A stretch of DNA of 39,199 nucleotides from positions 1-39,199 of the forward strand of contig JAKAVR010000014.1 in NCBI GenBank assembly GCA_021817225.1, in the 5' to 3' direction. This document shows positions 23,833-32,325 of the stretch, piece after piece. The notes beneath the pieces are model-generated. The model ran no database searches. It saw only the letters and a program-made list of their open reading frames with translations, and was not told the origin of the DNA. The position numbers and the translations under genes were made by a program. The stretch's first letter is position 1. Every line of letters starts with the position of its first letter. Source of the stretch: Thermoplasmata archaeon. Its GTDB lineage: Archaea > Thermoplasmatota > Thermoplasmata > Sysuiplasmatales > Sysuiplasmataceae.

Positions 23833-24789
23833 ATGCAGCAGATGGATGGCAGATTTCTAATCACCGGTTCAAGCGGACAGATAGGAACTGAACTGACCGT
23901 AGCCCTCGTGGGACGCTATGGTGCAGATCGAGTCATTGCCACGGACATTGTGAAACCAAACAGGAAGGACTGCATGACGGCAGCGCTAGATGTCACTGAC
24001 GCCGACTCGGTCAAGAAGCTTGTGAAGGAGGAGGGCGTTACCACAATAGTACACTTGGCAGCGATTCTGTCGGCGAAAGGGGAGAAAACACCCGACCTCG
24101 CATTCGATGTAAACGTAAACGGCATGAGGAATGTCCTCAACGCTGCATCTGCAGTTAGCGGAATGAAACTTTTCTTCCCGAGCACCATAGGTATATTCGG
24201 CCCAGACACGCCCAAGGACAATGTCCCGATAGAGACAATCACCAGGCCGACAACAATGTACGGCATGACGAAACTCTTCTGTGAACAACTTGGCGAATAC
24301 CATTTCAGGAAGTACGGCCTGGATGTGAGAGGTCTCAGGCTGCCGGGTATTGTGAGCTACAGGACTCCGCCCGGAGGGGGAACCACCGACTACTCGATAG
24401 AGATGCTGAGGGCGGCAGCAGGGGGCGGAAACTACACATGCTTCCTCAAAAGGGAAACTATGCTGCCCATGATGTACATGCCTGACGCACTCGACGCGAT
24501 CGTGAAGCTTCTGGAGGCACCGTCATCTGCTCTCGTGCACAGGACAAACTTCAACGTCATGGCGTTCAGTTTCTGCCCCTCCGATCTCGAGAATGAAATA
24601 AGGAAAATCAATCCATGTTTCTCCGTCAGATATGCCCCCGACGAAAGGCAGGCAATCGCCGATACATGGCCGAGATCCCTCGATTCGAGTGCGGCTGCCA
24701 GAGAGTGGGGATTTTCCGCGAAATACACACTCTCCGGAATGGTCAGGGATATGCTCATGAACCTCGCGCCCCTGACGAGGAAAGAATGA
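23833..24789 (+). CDS. tdh: L-threonine 3-dehydrogenase, SDR (epimerase-like) type
   Basis: A 318-residue extended short-chain dehydrogenase. It oxidises threonine with NAD to 2-amino-3-ketobutyrate, the substrate of the divergent kbl gene. Seen: ITGSSGQIGTEL (Gly12-x2-Gly15-x2-Gly18), a Ser in FFPSTIGIFGPD, and the catalytic Tyr143-x3-Lys147 in MYGMTK. GLRLPGIVSY and the PGGGTTDYSIEM segment are typical of the epimerase-like threonine dehydrogenases described in Thermoplasma and in animals, not of the zinc-dependent type. ATG 23833 and ATG 23842 are both possible; the first is closer to the GGGGAG site. Confidence 0.9.
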   Translation: MQQMDGRFLITGSSGQIGTELTVALVGRYGADRVIATDIVKPNRKDCMTAALDVTDADSVKKLVKEEGVTTIVHLAAILSAKGEKTPDLAFDVNVNGMRNVLNAASAVSGMKLFFPSTIGIFGPDTPKDNVPIETITRPTTMYGMTKLFCEQLGEYHFRKYGLDVRGLRLPGIVSYRTPPGGGTTDYSIEMLRAAAGGGNYTCFLKRETMLPMMYMPDALDAIVKLLEAPSSALVHRTNFNVMAFSFCPSDLENEIRKINPCFSVRYAPDERQAIADTWPRSLDSSAAAREWGFSAKYTLSGMVRDMLMNLAPLTRKE

Positions 24790-24849
24790 TTCCGCGGTAG
24801 AGCAGCTAACAAAACTTAATATGTATGACGCGTTGCGCATTCATCGTGT

Positions 24850-24934
24850 GCGGAGGTAGCCAAGCACGGTCAACGGCGCGAGAATGAGGGTCTCGTCTCG
24901 CAGGGGTTCGCCGGTTCGAATCCGGCCCTCCGCA
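24850..24934 (+). tRNA. tRNA-Leu (anticodon GAG)
   Basis: The 85-nt cloverleaf is complete. Acceptor GCGGAGG pairs with CCTCCGC, discriminator A at 24934. The anticodon stem CGAGA/TCTCG encloses ATGAGGG with anticodon GAG, reading CUC and CUU. A long variable arm (class II) and the T arm GCCGG-TTCGAAT-CCGGC confirm leucine. CCA is not encoded. A CTTAATATG box lies about 31 bp upstream and a T-rich run follows. There is no intron. Confidence 0.96.
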
Positions 24935-25012
24935 TAGTCTCTTTTGGTAACGGCCAACTCTCTCAACCGAATTTGCAACCATTCCATTCTTAGCGGAAGA
25001 AGAGCTTCATGA

Positions 25013-25483
25013 CTACTTCACGGCCGAGGGAATGGCATGCACTGCTTTCCCGCTGAGTTTCTCAACTATTTCCAATAATGCACGAATCTCATCCTCGGTA
25101 AGATTGTTCAGTTTTCCCGTCCCAAGCTCGTCGTGGCTCTTCTTCGCCCTGGAAAGCAGGCGTTTTCCCTTTGCTGTTATTGTGATGAAAATTACCCTGC
25201 GGTCCCCGGGCTTCCTCACCCTGCTGACAAGCCCTCTGTTCTCAAGCCTGTCGGTCAGCAATGTCGTCCCCGCCCTTGTCATGAGCAGTTCATCCGCGAT
25301 TCTGACCATCGGCGATGGGCCCGCCTCTTCAACCCTGGCAAGCGTTCTATATTCCATGAGAGAGAGGTCAAATTTCTTGAGGTTCTTGCCGAACTCTTTC
25401 CTCATGATGCTTACCGCATCCGCAAACCTCATCCATGCATCGAGTGAGTCTGACATGCGCCTAAACACTTCCTCCAGACTCAT
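25013..25483 (-). CDS. MarR-family transcriptional regulator
   Basis: A 156-residue winged-helix protein with the MarR core: [18 protein letters not shown], the recognition helix region [20 protein letters not shown], and the wing [19 protein letters not shown]. Helices at both ends would dimerise. MarR proteins usually repress transport or stress genes and are released by phenolic ligands. It overlaps the upstream exporter gene by 23 nt, so it is made from the same mRNA and probably controls it. ATG 25456, placed after the exporter stop, is the alternative start. Confidence 0.9.
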   Translation of the reverse strand: MSLEEVFRRMSDSLDAWMRFADAVSIMRKEFGKNLKKFDLSLMEYRTLARVEEAGPSPMVRIADELLMTRAGTTLLTDRLENRGLVSRVRKPGDRRVIFITITAKGKRLLSRAKKSHDELGTGKLNNLTEDEIRALLEIVEKLSGKAVHAIPSAVK

Positions 25484-27251
25484 TATTTTCCGCGGGTTTC
25501 TCTGCCGGTATGCTCTCTATCCCCTGAGACATCGGAATATTTCCTGTGCCTGCCACGAGTGTTTTCTTGCCCTGCTTGCGCGACTCCGGTTCCACGTCCA
25601 CACCATACACATAAGCCCTGCCTCTGAACAGCGAGACAACAGCCGCCACCGCGGAGAGGACAGCGCTTATGATGAATGCATCTCCGAGCGCTCCCATAAA
25701 TGGGCCTGCTATTACTGTCGGGAACCAGTACTTTCCCGTAATGAGCGCGTAGGTCGATGGTGAAATCGTCGATGAGAGCGAGGGGTAGGAACTGAGCATT
25801 GCTTGGACCGGGTTGAAACCCAGGAATGCGGAGAAAAGAGCGCCTGTTGGCGGGAGCGAATCCACGGCCGCGGTGAGCTGGGGGGATGCACCAGCTGCAA
25901 TCAGTGCGGTATGAAGAGTTCCAGGCAGGCTCGAGGAAAGAGCATCGATAATAATTATGAAGAAAACTGCAATGCTGATGGTCTGGCCGCTGTTCTGTAT
26001 TGTGGCAGTCATGCCTGACGCGGCGCCTCTCGATTCCGGTGGGACAGAATTCATTATCGATGCTGTGTTTGGGGCAGCAAACATACCCATGCCCATGCCT
26101 TGCATCAGGAGCAATATAGCAAACTGCCAGTAGACGAAGTCGTAGGGAAGCAGGAGCATGAGCAGGAACGATATTGTGAGAATCATCATGCCTATTGAGG
26201 CGAGGCCACGTGCACCGTGCCTGTCAGACAGCCACCCGCTCAGTGGTCCCATTATAATGAAGCCTATCATCATGGGCATCATGTATATCCCTGCCCAGAA
26301 GGGAGTAGACGCATAGCTGTAGCCGTGCAGGGGAAGCCAGATGCCCTGCAGGAGTATTATCAGCATTATCATCACGCCGCCTCTTGCGATTGATGACAGC
26401 AGACCGGCTGAATTGGCCATCGAGAAAATCCTCCGCTTGAAGAGGCCGAGATTGAACATAGGCTGCTCTGCTTTCATCTCGACGAAAGGGAATATCACAA
26501 GCAGCAGTATTCCCGCGGCCAGTGATGCTATGACCCAAGGGCTCCCCCAGCCCATTGCGTCCCTGCCGTAGGGCATCAGGCCGTATGTCGTTCCCACGAG
26601 AATCAGCGTAAGCCCGATTGCAAATGTCGAGTTGCCCCAATAATCTATCTTCTGCCCTTTTGAAGGCCTGACTATCTCTTTCAGCCTGGAGTAGGACCAT
26701 ACCGTTCCCAGGATGCCTACGGGAACGCTTACAAGAAAGACGTACCGCCAGTCATATGTTGCGAGTATGCCGCCAATCACAAGCCCCACCAGAGAACCCG
26801 CCAAGGCGGCGATCTGGTTGACTCCGAGGGCTTTGCCTCTCTCATTGTGCGGAAACGCATCCGTGAGTATTGCTGCACTGTTTGAGAAAAGGAAAGCTGC
26901 TCCTATTCCCTGAACTATCCTGAACATTATGATGTAGTCCGCGGCTTCAATGCCCGTCCCGGGCGTCAACCACAGTGCTATCGAACCGATGGTGAAGATG
27001 AGAAAGCCGAGGTTATAGAGCCTGACCCTGCCGAAAATATCCGACAGCCTTCCAAAAGTGACGAGTAGCGTGGCTGTCACAATATTGTACCCGAACAGTA
27101 TCCACAACAGGTACTGGAAGGAGGTCAGCGGATCGATGCCTATCCCCTTGAATATGGCCGGCAGGGATATCAGTATGATTGTGCTGTTGACCATTGCCAT
27201 CAGTACGCCAAGAGTTGTGTTTGAGAGGGCTACCCACTTGTAATCGACCAT
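25461..27251 (-). CDS. MFS drug exporter, DHA2 (14-helix) type
   Basis: About 596 residues with 14 membrane segments, the EmrB/QacA plan. Motif A is present as [17 protein letters not shown], motif C-like [19 protein letters not shown] in helix 5, and a second [12 protein letters not shown] in the later half. It would export drugs or metabolites with proton influx. The frame is open eight codons further upstream (27275), but the ATG at 27251 gives the family start and leaves a TATA-like TAATTATAC about 35 bp away. The MarR gene follows with overlap, suggesting a self-contained efflux module. Confidence 0.88.
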   Translation of the reverse strand: MVDYKWVALSNTTLGVLMAMVNSTIILISLPAIFKGIGIDPLTSFQYLLWILFGYNIVTATLLVTFGRLSDIFGRVRLYNLGFLIFTIGSIALWLTPGTGIEAADYIIMFRIVQGIGAAFLFSNSAAILTDAFPHNERGKALGVNQIAALAGSLVGLVIGGILATYDWRYVFLVSVPVGILGTVWSYSRLKEIVRPSKGQKIDYWGNSTFAIGLTLILVGTTYGLMPYGRDAMGWGSPWVIASLAAGILLLVIFPFVEMKAEQPMFNLGLFKRRIFSMANSAGLLSSIARGGVMIMLIILLQGIWLPLHGYSYASTPFWAGIYMMPMMIGFIIMGPLSGWLSDRHGARGLASIGMMILTISFLLMLLLPYDFVYWQFAILLLMQGMGMGMFAAPNTASIMNSVPPESRGAASGMTATIQNSGQTISIAVFFIIIIDALSSSLPGTLHTALIAAGASPQLTAAVDSLPPTGALFSAFLGFNPVQAMLSSYPSLSSTISPSTYALITGKYWFPTVIAGPFMGALGDAFIISAVLSAVAAVVSLFRGRAYVYGVDVEPESRKQGKKTLVAGTGNIPMSQGIESIPAEKPAENNESGGSV

Positions 27252-27601
27252 ATTGGTTAAGCAGTTGACAATCATCGAGTATAATTACCTGTCGACCAAG
27301 TCGGAACCCTGCACCGTCTCACCGTCTGCATTGCGATTGTCCTGAGTTGTTCCGGAGAAGTTCCCCTCCCATCCGTTACGCTAACCTCTCAATACGGTAC
27401 CGTACCGAATATGAGCTTGTCAGAACGAATCGATTCGGAATCGAGAGTGTTCGGCAGCATGCTAAACGTGTTAAGTCGAAGCATATCTCACAAGGATGTT
27501 GGCATCATGAATCCTTCAATTGGTGCGATATGGAGGCCTGGATATGCATGGCCAGATTTGTAATTGACGCCTGAGAATTTCGAGCAGGAAACGACTTGTG
27601 G
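27252..27601. other. Intergenic stretch with two short palindromes
   Basis: No convincing gene. It holds the promoter of the exporter (TAATTATAC, about 27281-27290), an imperfect ATTG...CAAT inverted repeat at 27253-27273 that could be a MarR site, and two perfect 12-bp palindromes: TACGGTACCGTA (27393-27404) and CGAATCGATTCG (27426-27437). A short open frame at 27347-27574 lacks a recognisable family and a ribosome site. Confidence 0.4.
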
Positions 27602-27686
27602 TGCAGGGAGGAGGATTCGAACCCCCGAATGCCTACGCAACCAGACCCTGAATCTGGCACCGTTGACCAGGCTTGGTTATCCCTGC
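27602..27686 (-). tRNA. tRNA-Leu (anticodon CAG)
   Basis: An 85-nt class II tRNA on the minus strand. Acceptor GCAGGGA pairs with TCCCTGC; discriminator A at 27602. The anticodon stem CCAGA/TCTGG encloses TTCAGGG, anticodon CAG, reading CUG. Long variable arm and T arm with TTCGAAT are intact. CCA is not encoded. TTATTTATC lies about 33 bp upstream. Its overall plan is like the Leu-GAG gene 2.7 kb away on the other strand. Confidence 0.96.
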
Positions 27687-27839
27687 TGCAGGAAATGCGA
27701 CTAGATCATTCCCTGATAAATAACCTGTCATTCGCCCTGACAGGCAACTGGCTGATTGGCCTAGAGTTGACGGCATAGCACATATCTGGACTTGTTATTC
27801 AGGAACAAGATGCAACCAATGTCAGGAGTGCCGGCCGGT

Positions 27840-28061
27840 TCAGGCACGCCTCATTATCTTCATCCAGCCGTTGCTCTCATAAACGGCCAGATTATTGTCG
27901 CGCATGACCCGCTCGAACTCGTCCCAGCCTATGACTTCCAGCCTGTTGTTGTTGCCCTTTGTGAATTGCACACCAGCGGTGCCCTTCACACGTCCCGGAA
28001 CAAGGTTCTTGCTGACTGCCATCTCTTTTGCCTTTTCCAGCGATATCTCCTGCATGACCAT
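27840..28061 (-). CDS. 73-residue protein of unknown function
   Basis: A small basic protein with no membrane segment, starting MVMQEISLEKAKEMAVSKNL. The C-terminal half (NNRLEVIGWDEFERVMRDNN) has a regular hydrophobic pattern suggesting a compact alpha/beta domain. A GGGGTTAGG purine stretch precedes the ATG and a CATAAATATC box lies about 50 bp upstream, so expression signals look real. The ATG two codons later is also possible. No family was recognised. Confidence 0.55.
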   Translation of the reverse strand: MVMQEISLEKAKEMAVSKNLVPGRVKGTAGVQFTKGNNNRLEVIGWDEFERVMRDNNLAVYESNGWMKIMRRA

Positions 28062-28346
28062 GTTTTCCTAACCCCCGATCCTTGACCAGCAGGCATGGTT
28101 TATCGTTTCGCAGATATTTATGACTCTGTGAGATTTCCACACCGGCCGTGTTATCCCCGGGGCTGTCGGAGGCCGATAATGGCCACCCGGGAAGCGATGT
28201 CAAAAGCCGTCGCACCCAGTCACGAAGATGCCGCGCTTCTTGAAAGTAAATTCAAAGCAGCGGAGGTGGTGAGCGGTTTGACGGACATTGCCACCCGCAT
28301 CATGACCTGCAATGATCATTGCGCCTGACGCATTTCGTCGTGCTTG

Positions 28347-28383
28347 CCGAGCCGGGCTCGGTTAAAAATGGAAAATAAAAAGG
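28347..28383 (-). terminator. T-rich terminator of the MFS gene
   Basis: Just after the stop of the minus-strand transporter, the transcript would contain CTTTTTATTTTCC and ATTTTT, and then a CCGAGC/GCTCGG hairpin (28347-28361). Runs of T are the usual archaeal termination signal. Confidence 0.5.
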
Positions 28384-28392
28384 GTTGGGGGA

Positions 28393-29745
28393 TCAGTCAG
28401 TGTCTGCTCCCCTTTCGATGGCCATGCTGTCGAGCGTCCTGTCAAGCTGCTTTGTCCTGTTCTCCTTCACAAACATAAGCAGTATCAGGCCAATGACGAA
28501 AGCCACCGAGGCATAAGCCAGCGAGTCTCCCAGCCCAACCATCTTGGTCAGGGCAGCAATGGCAAAGACAAGACCGGCGCCCGCGTATCTGCCGAGCGCG
28601 GTGATGAGGGCAAAACCACCTGCCCTTGCCTCTGTGGGGTATATTTCCGGAACCCAGAGGGAAAACACTGAGAAATCAGCCCCGCCTATGCCGAGCAGTA
28701 TGAGCAGTGGAAGGAACAGAAACAGATTGTTCGATGTGTAAGCGACCCCGAAGGCGGTGACCAGACCGATTATCATGAATGTCATGAATATCGCAAGGGT
28801 CACCTTCCTTCCCATTCTCCTGACCATATATGGCATGAGCAGACAGAAGAGAAGTGTGAATCCCGAAATCGTTGTACCGCCAAGCACCACATACCATGTT
28901 GCCGTTGCCTTGGGCAGCACGACACCCACCAGGTTGGTAATTGCGGAAGGCGCAAACAGGGTCCCTCCGTAAAGACCGGTTATTACAGGAACCATGACGA
29001 GCACCATGAGGATCGTCGTCTTCCGGTACCGCTGTGAGAACAGCGTTTTGAATGACAGCGACATGTTCATCTTGTTGCCGAATCTCGCCTTCTTCTGCTG
29101 CCACACTTCGGGCTCATTTGCAGCCAGTCTGATGTATGCGAGTATTACTGCCGGAATTATACCTATGAAGAAGATGATCCTCCACCCCGCTGTCCAGCCG
29201 GTTGTTCCCTTGAACACATATAGCAGAAGCAGAGGCGTGGTTACTGCAGCCAAAATGAAGCCTGCATACCAGGCACTGTGGAATCTGCCTGCCCATATAT
29301 GCCTGGACTTCTCAGGGAACACTTCTGAAACCCCGGTCCCGCCGATGAACCACTCCGCGCCAAGTCCGAAACCAGCGATGAATCTCGCTATGCCAAACTC
29401 GGTCAGATTGAAAGATGCGCCGGATAGGAAGGTGCCAATTGCATACAGCAAAATGGCAATGCCCAGTGTTTTCATTCTTCCTACCTTGTCAGCAAGCGGA
29501 CCAAAGGTGAATGCAGTGCCCCAGCCGACTAGGAATATGGCGAAAAACACAAGCACATAATAAGTCCTTTCCGCGATGGTCAGGTGAATACCGCTTGCCG
29601 GCATCAGGAATCCAAGAGATGCCACGATCACAAAGGCGTAGATCGTAGTGTCGTATCCATCAAGCAGCCATCCGAAATAGCTGGCCCAGAAGACATGTTT
29701 CGCAGACGCATCCATTTTGTCCGCGGATGCAACAACCCCCGTCAT
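28393..29745 (-). CDS. MFS transporter, sugar/organic-acid (AAHS/MHS-like) type
   Basis: A 450-residue protein with 12 membrane segments. The N terminus has GWLLDGYDTTIYAFVI, where the Asp in helix 1 is typical of aromatic-acid and metabolite:proton symporters, and GPLADKVGRMKTLG is motif A. LWVPEIYPTEARAGGFAL late in the protein is the conserved segment of this group. It probably imports an organic acid or sugar; the substrate cannot be read from sequence. The ATG at 29745 lies 29 bp after a GTTTATAGC box, so the mRNA is nearly leaderless. Confidence 0.88.
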   Translation of the reverse strand: MTGVVASADKMDASAKHVFWASYFGWLLDGYDTTIYAFVIVASLGFLMPASGIHLTIAERTYYVLVFFAIFLVGWGTAFTFGPLADKVGRMKTLGIAILLYAIGTFLSGASFNLTEFGIARFIAGFGLGAEWFIGGTGVSEVFPEKSRHIWAGRFHSAWYAGFILAAVTTPLLLLYVFKGTTGWTAGWRIIFFIGIIPAVILAYIRLAANEPEVWQQKKARFGNKMNMSLSFKTLFSQRYRKTTILMVLVMVPVITGLYGGTLFAPSAITNLVGVVLPKATATWYVVLGGTTISGFTLLFCLLMPYMVRRMGRKVTLAIFMTFMIIGLVTAFGVAYTSNNLFLFLPLLILLGIGGADFSVFSLWVPEIYPTEARAGGFALITALGRYAGAGLVFAIAALTKMVGLGDSLAYASVAFVIGLILLMFVKENRTKQLDRTLDSMAIERGADTD

Positions 29746-30060
29746 GTCGGCGTGATATGCAAGATCATGCTATAAACGTTTTCAGGTTCCGGCCCTCCCG
29801 GCAGTGTCAAACTCGCGAAAACGCGCAGAATCTAGCTCAACCGCAACAGATTGTTGCGACCTTCGGAAATGGTGCAGATGCTGTAAGACGACTATCGAGC
29901 GGCCGCTTTTACCCTGTCGGACACGAAATTCTCTTTCGATTTACAGATGTTCCGGCATGCATCCTGGATAACCATGGGAAGCTTCAGGGGCAGGCTGGGC
30001 AATACCCCTGCCTGCCAAGATGACTGACTGGCGGTGAGGCCGTGCGTACCGGTTTCGTCC
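29746..30060. other. Intergenic region without a recognisable gene
   Basis: It contains the promoter of the transporter at its left end (GTTTATAGC around 29771-29779, minus strand). In the remaining 270 bases I see no credible gene, tRNA or repeat; the short open frames lack start signals and family features. Confidence 0.5.
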
Positions 30061-30765
30061 TCAGAGGCCGGAGGGGATGTCCATGGAGTGGCCGCCATCC
30101 ACTTCGATCAGCTGGCCAGTGATGAGCGGATTCTCAAGCAGGTGGACTACTGTCCTGCCCACGCTCTGCCCCGGCAACCTCCCTTTCTGAAGCAGGACTG
30201 CTTTCTCGTCACTGTAGCTTTCAGGCCCGCGGCCAAAAAACCCTGGGGAAATACCATTGACTGCAATGTTGTGCTTCATTAGCTCCACAGACAGCTGCCT
30301 GACCATGAAATGCACGCTGCCCTTGCCTGCTGCATAACCGACGTTGCTGTTGAGATAGACATTGGGTGCGGCAGAAACGGCCACAACTGAGCCGCGACCG
30401 CTCGACCTGAGTTGCTCCAGACTGGCACGCACCGTGTTGTAGAAAGTAAGTGCGTTGTTCAGGAGTGCGCCGGTGAAGAACTCCCTGTCTGTGCGTTCTA
30501 TCGTCTCCTTCTTGTAATACCCGCCTGCGGTGTGAACGAGCGAATCCACACTTCCGATGGCTTTGACCGCATCTTCCACCATGCGCGAGACCTGCGCCTC
30601 ATCCATAAGATCGCACGCGATATGTGGAAGGGACAACTCCGATGCCAGTTCGGCACCCATCTTGCCCCTCGAAACAACAACCACTCTATGGCCTGTGCTC
30701 TTCAGCTCCCTTACAATCGCGGCGCCTATGCCGTCACCGACACCGCAAACCAATACGGAACGCAT
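30061..30765 (-). CDS. Short-chain dehydrogenase/reductase (classical SDR)
   Basis: A 234-residue NAD(P)-dependent oxidoreductase. The cofactor motif is CGVGDGIGAAI, the HTAGG block follows strand 4, the catalytic Ser is in VVAVSAAPN and the Tyr-Lys pair is GYAAGKG. LITGQLIEVDGGHSMD is the usual C-terminal signature. VSRGK after strand 2 is a hint of NADP preference. It lies 69 nt after the zinc-ribbon gene and third behind a thiolase-like gene, so a ketoacyl- or hydroxyacyl-reducing step in that pathway is plausible. A GGCGGAAGGGG stretch precedes the ATG. Confidence 0.88.
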   Translation of the reverse strand: MRSVLVCGVGDGIGAAIVRELKSTGHRVVVVSRGKMGAELASELSLPHIACDLMDEAQVSRMVEDAVKAIGSVDSLVHTAGGYYKKETIERTDREFFTGALLNNALTFYNTVRASLEQLRSSGRGSVVAVSAAPNVYLNSNVGYAAGKGSVHFMVRQLSVELMKHNIAVNGISPGFFGRGPESYSDEKAVLLQKGRLPGQSVGRTVVHLLENPLITGQLIEVDGGHSMDIPSGL

Positions 30766-30834
30766 GGCGGCAAATTCCCCTTCCGCCTAAAAAACATGGC
30801 GGAGCGTGCGGGGCAAGGTCGTCCTTCCCCGTTT

Positions 30835-31053
30835 TCACAATTTCCTGTAAATCGCCTTTGTCCTGCCCAGCGTGCCCACAATGAGCTCGTAGGAATCCTC
30901 AAAACCTTCCGGTGTGACGGTAAGCATGGCTGAAACAACCGGCTGCGGTTCCCCGGCCTCCAATTCCTCGAACCTTTCCCCGAAACATTGCCGGCAAACT
31001 GCCCTTCTTTCAAATGCCTCGTTGCCGCACGTTTCACATCTGAATATCTTCAC
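30835..31053 (-). CDS. Short DUF35-like zinc-ribbon protein, thiolase partner
   Basis: A 72-residue protein starting MKIFRCETCGNEAFERRAVC with two Cys pairs (C-x2-C and C-x2-C) that form a rubredoxin-like zinc ribbon, followed by beta strands like the first half of an OB fold. This is the DUF35 plan, found next to thiolase-type condensing enzymes; in archaea a DUF35 protein bridges acetoacetyl-CoA thiolase and HMG-CoA synthase. At 72 residues it is about half the usual length, so the OB fold looks incomplete. GTG overlaps the thiolase stop (GTGA), implying translational coupling and a complex. Confidence 0.82.
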   Translation of the reverse strand: MKIFRCETCGNEAFERRAVCRQCFGERFEELEAGEPQPVVSAMLTVTPEGFEDSYELIVGTLGRTKAIYRKL

Positions 31054-32186
31054 CTGACCGCCCCCATTACTGCAGCCACCGCAGAGTTTCCAAATCCTGC
31101 CATGTTCATCATCATGCCATTCTCCGCATGCTTCACCTGGCGCTGCCCTGCTTCGCCCCGTATCTGCTGGAACACCTCCGCAGCCTGGGCGATGCCGGTC
31201 GCGCCGATAGGGTGCCCTTTCGAATTGAGACCGCCGCTGGCGTTTATCGGAAATTCACCGCCAATCTCGGTAACGCCGTCGGCGACAGCCCTCCATCCCT
31301 CGCCCCTCTTGAAGAATCCGAGGGACTCCGACTGCACTATCTCAAGCACGGTGGCCATATCATGCAATTCGGCAAAATCAGGCCTATCCACGCCTGACTG
31401 TCTCTTCGCTATCTCTCCCGCCCTCCTCACAGAGGGTATGTCGGTGAATGTCTTCCTGTCCGTCAGGTAGGCTGCCTCGGAGGACATGCCAATGCCCTTG
31501 ACATAGACAGGTTTGTCTGTGAAGCTCTCCGCAGTTTCATCAGGCACAACGAGAATGGAAGTTGACCCGTCGCTTATCGGACTTATTTCAAAAAGCCTCA
31601 GCGGATCGACTATGACTGCAGACCCCATGACCTGCTCGAGCGTCAGCACCTTCTGTATGTGTGCATGCGGATTGAGCGCACCATTGCGGTGATTCTTGAC
31701 TGCGACCTGGGCCAACGACTCTCTTGGTGCCCCGAATTCTCTCATGTAATCCTTTGCAAGCAGCCCCGCAAGCGAAGGAAGCGACGGCCCGGCAGCCTTC
31801 TCCCTTTCACCAAGAAGAGACGAGATAATCCTGGTGACCTCTTTTGTGGGCTTTTCCGACATCTTTTCCACCCCGACGACCAGGACAGACTTTGCCCTCC
31901 CTGACTCCACGAGAGACACAGCAGTGAAAAGCGCTGCGCCTCCGCTGCCGCTCGTGTTGTCTATCCGTATTGAAGGCAGGGCATCCATCGAGAGGTATGT
32001 TGTGACAAGGTTATTCAGCCCCGATATGCCGTTGAATTCTCCTGAATAACAGTTAGAGACGAGAACAAAGTCAATACTGTCTCTGAATTTCCTGGTGATC
32101 GGGAGTGCGGACTCCGCTGCTATCTCGAGTATATTTTCCTTTCTCTTGCCGAACTTGCCAAAGCCGGCCGAAACAACCGCAGCCAT
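31050..32186 (-). CDS. Thiolase-like protein with Ser replacing the catalytic Cys
   Basis: A 378-residue thiolase-fold protein of the archaeal/SCP-x type. ELHDMATVLEIVQ holds the HD motif and SKGHPIGATG the active His (His325). The nucleophile segment reads IDNTSGSGGAAL where family members have A-C-A-S-G-G-A-A; the Cys position is Ser79. The late C-x-G motif is also lost (NMAGFGNS). Ordinary thiolysis needs the Cys, so the protein may bind acyl-CoA, act as a decarboxylase-like or chain-length factor-like partner, or use Ser. It is the first gene of a thiolase/DUF35/SDR set and overlaps the zinc-ribbon gene. Confidence 0.85.
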   Translation of the reverse strand: MAAVVSAGFGKFGKRKENILEIAAESALPITRKFRDSIDFVLVSNCYSGEFNGISGLNNLVTTYLSMDALPSIRIDNTSGSGGAALFTAVSLVESGRAKSVLVVGVEKMSEKPTKEVTRIISSLLGEREKAAGPSLPSLAGLLAKDYMREFGAPRESLAQVAVKNHRNGALNPHAHIQKVLTLEQVMGSAVIVDPLRLFEISPISDGSTSILVVPDETAESFTDKPVYVKGIGMSSEAAYLTDRKTFTDIPSVRRAGEIAKRQSGVDRPDFAELHDMATVLEIVQSESLGFFKRGEGWRAVADGVTEIGGEFPINASGGLNSKGHPIGATGIAQAAEVFQQIRGEAGQRQVKHAENGMMMNMAGFGNSAVAAVMGAVR

Positions 32187-32325
32187 GCAACTTGGATGAT
32201 TTCATGCATTAAGAGACTTTCCGAAATCAGGCTTGTTTCACCAGGTCCGATTGTGCCGTTGGAGTTGTGGCCCTCCGCATCGGTATTCACAGCAAACATC
32301 CTCAAACTGAAGCAAGCGCCTGACA

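Noticed and set aside
27347-27574. 75-residue plus-strand open frame in the gap before tRNA-Leu(CAG)
   Set aside because: Residue composition looks random, no ribosome site, and it spans the two palindromes.
28179-28328. 49-residue open frame starting at ATG 28179
   Set aside because: No ribosome site or recognisable family; it includes a 14-bp palindrome (28309-28322) but nothing else supports it.
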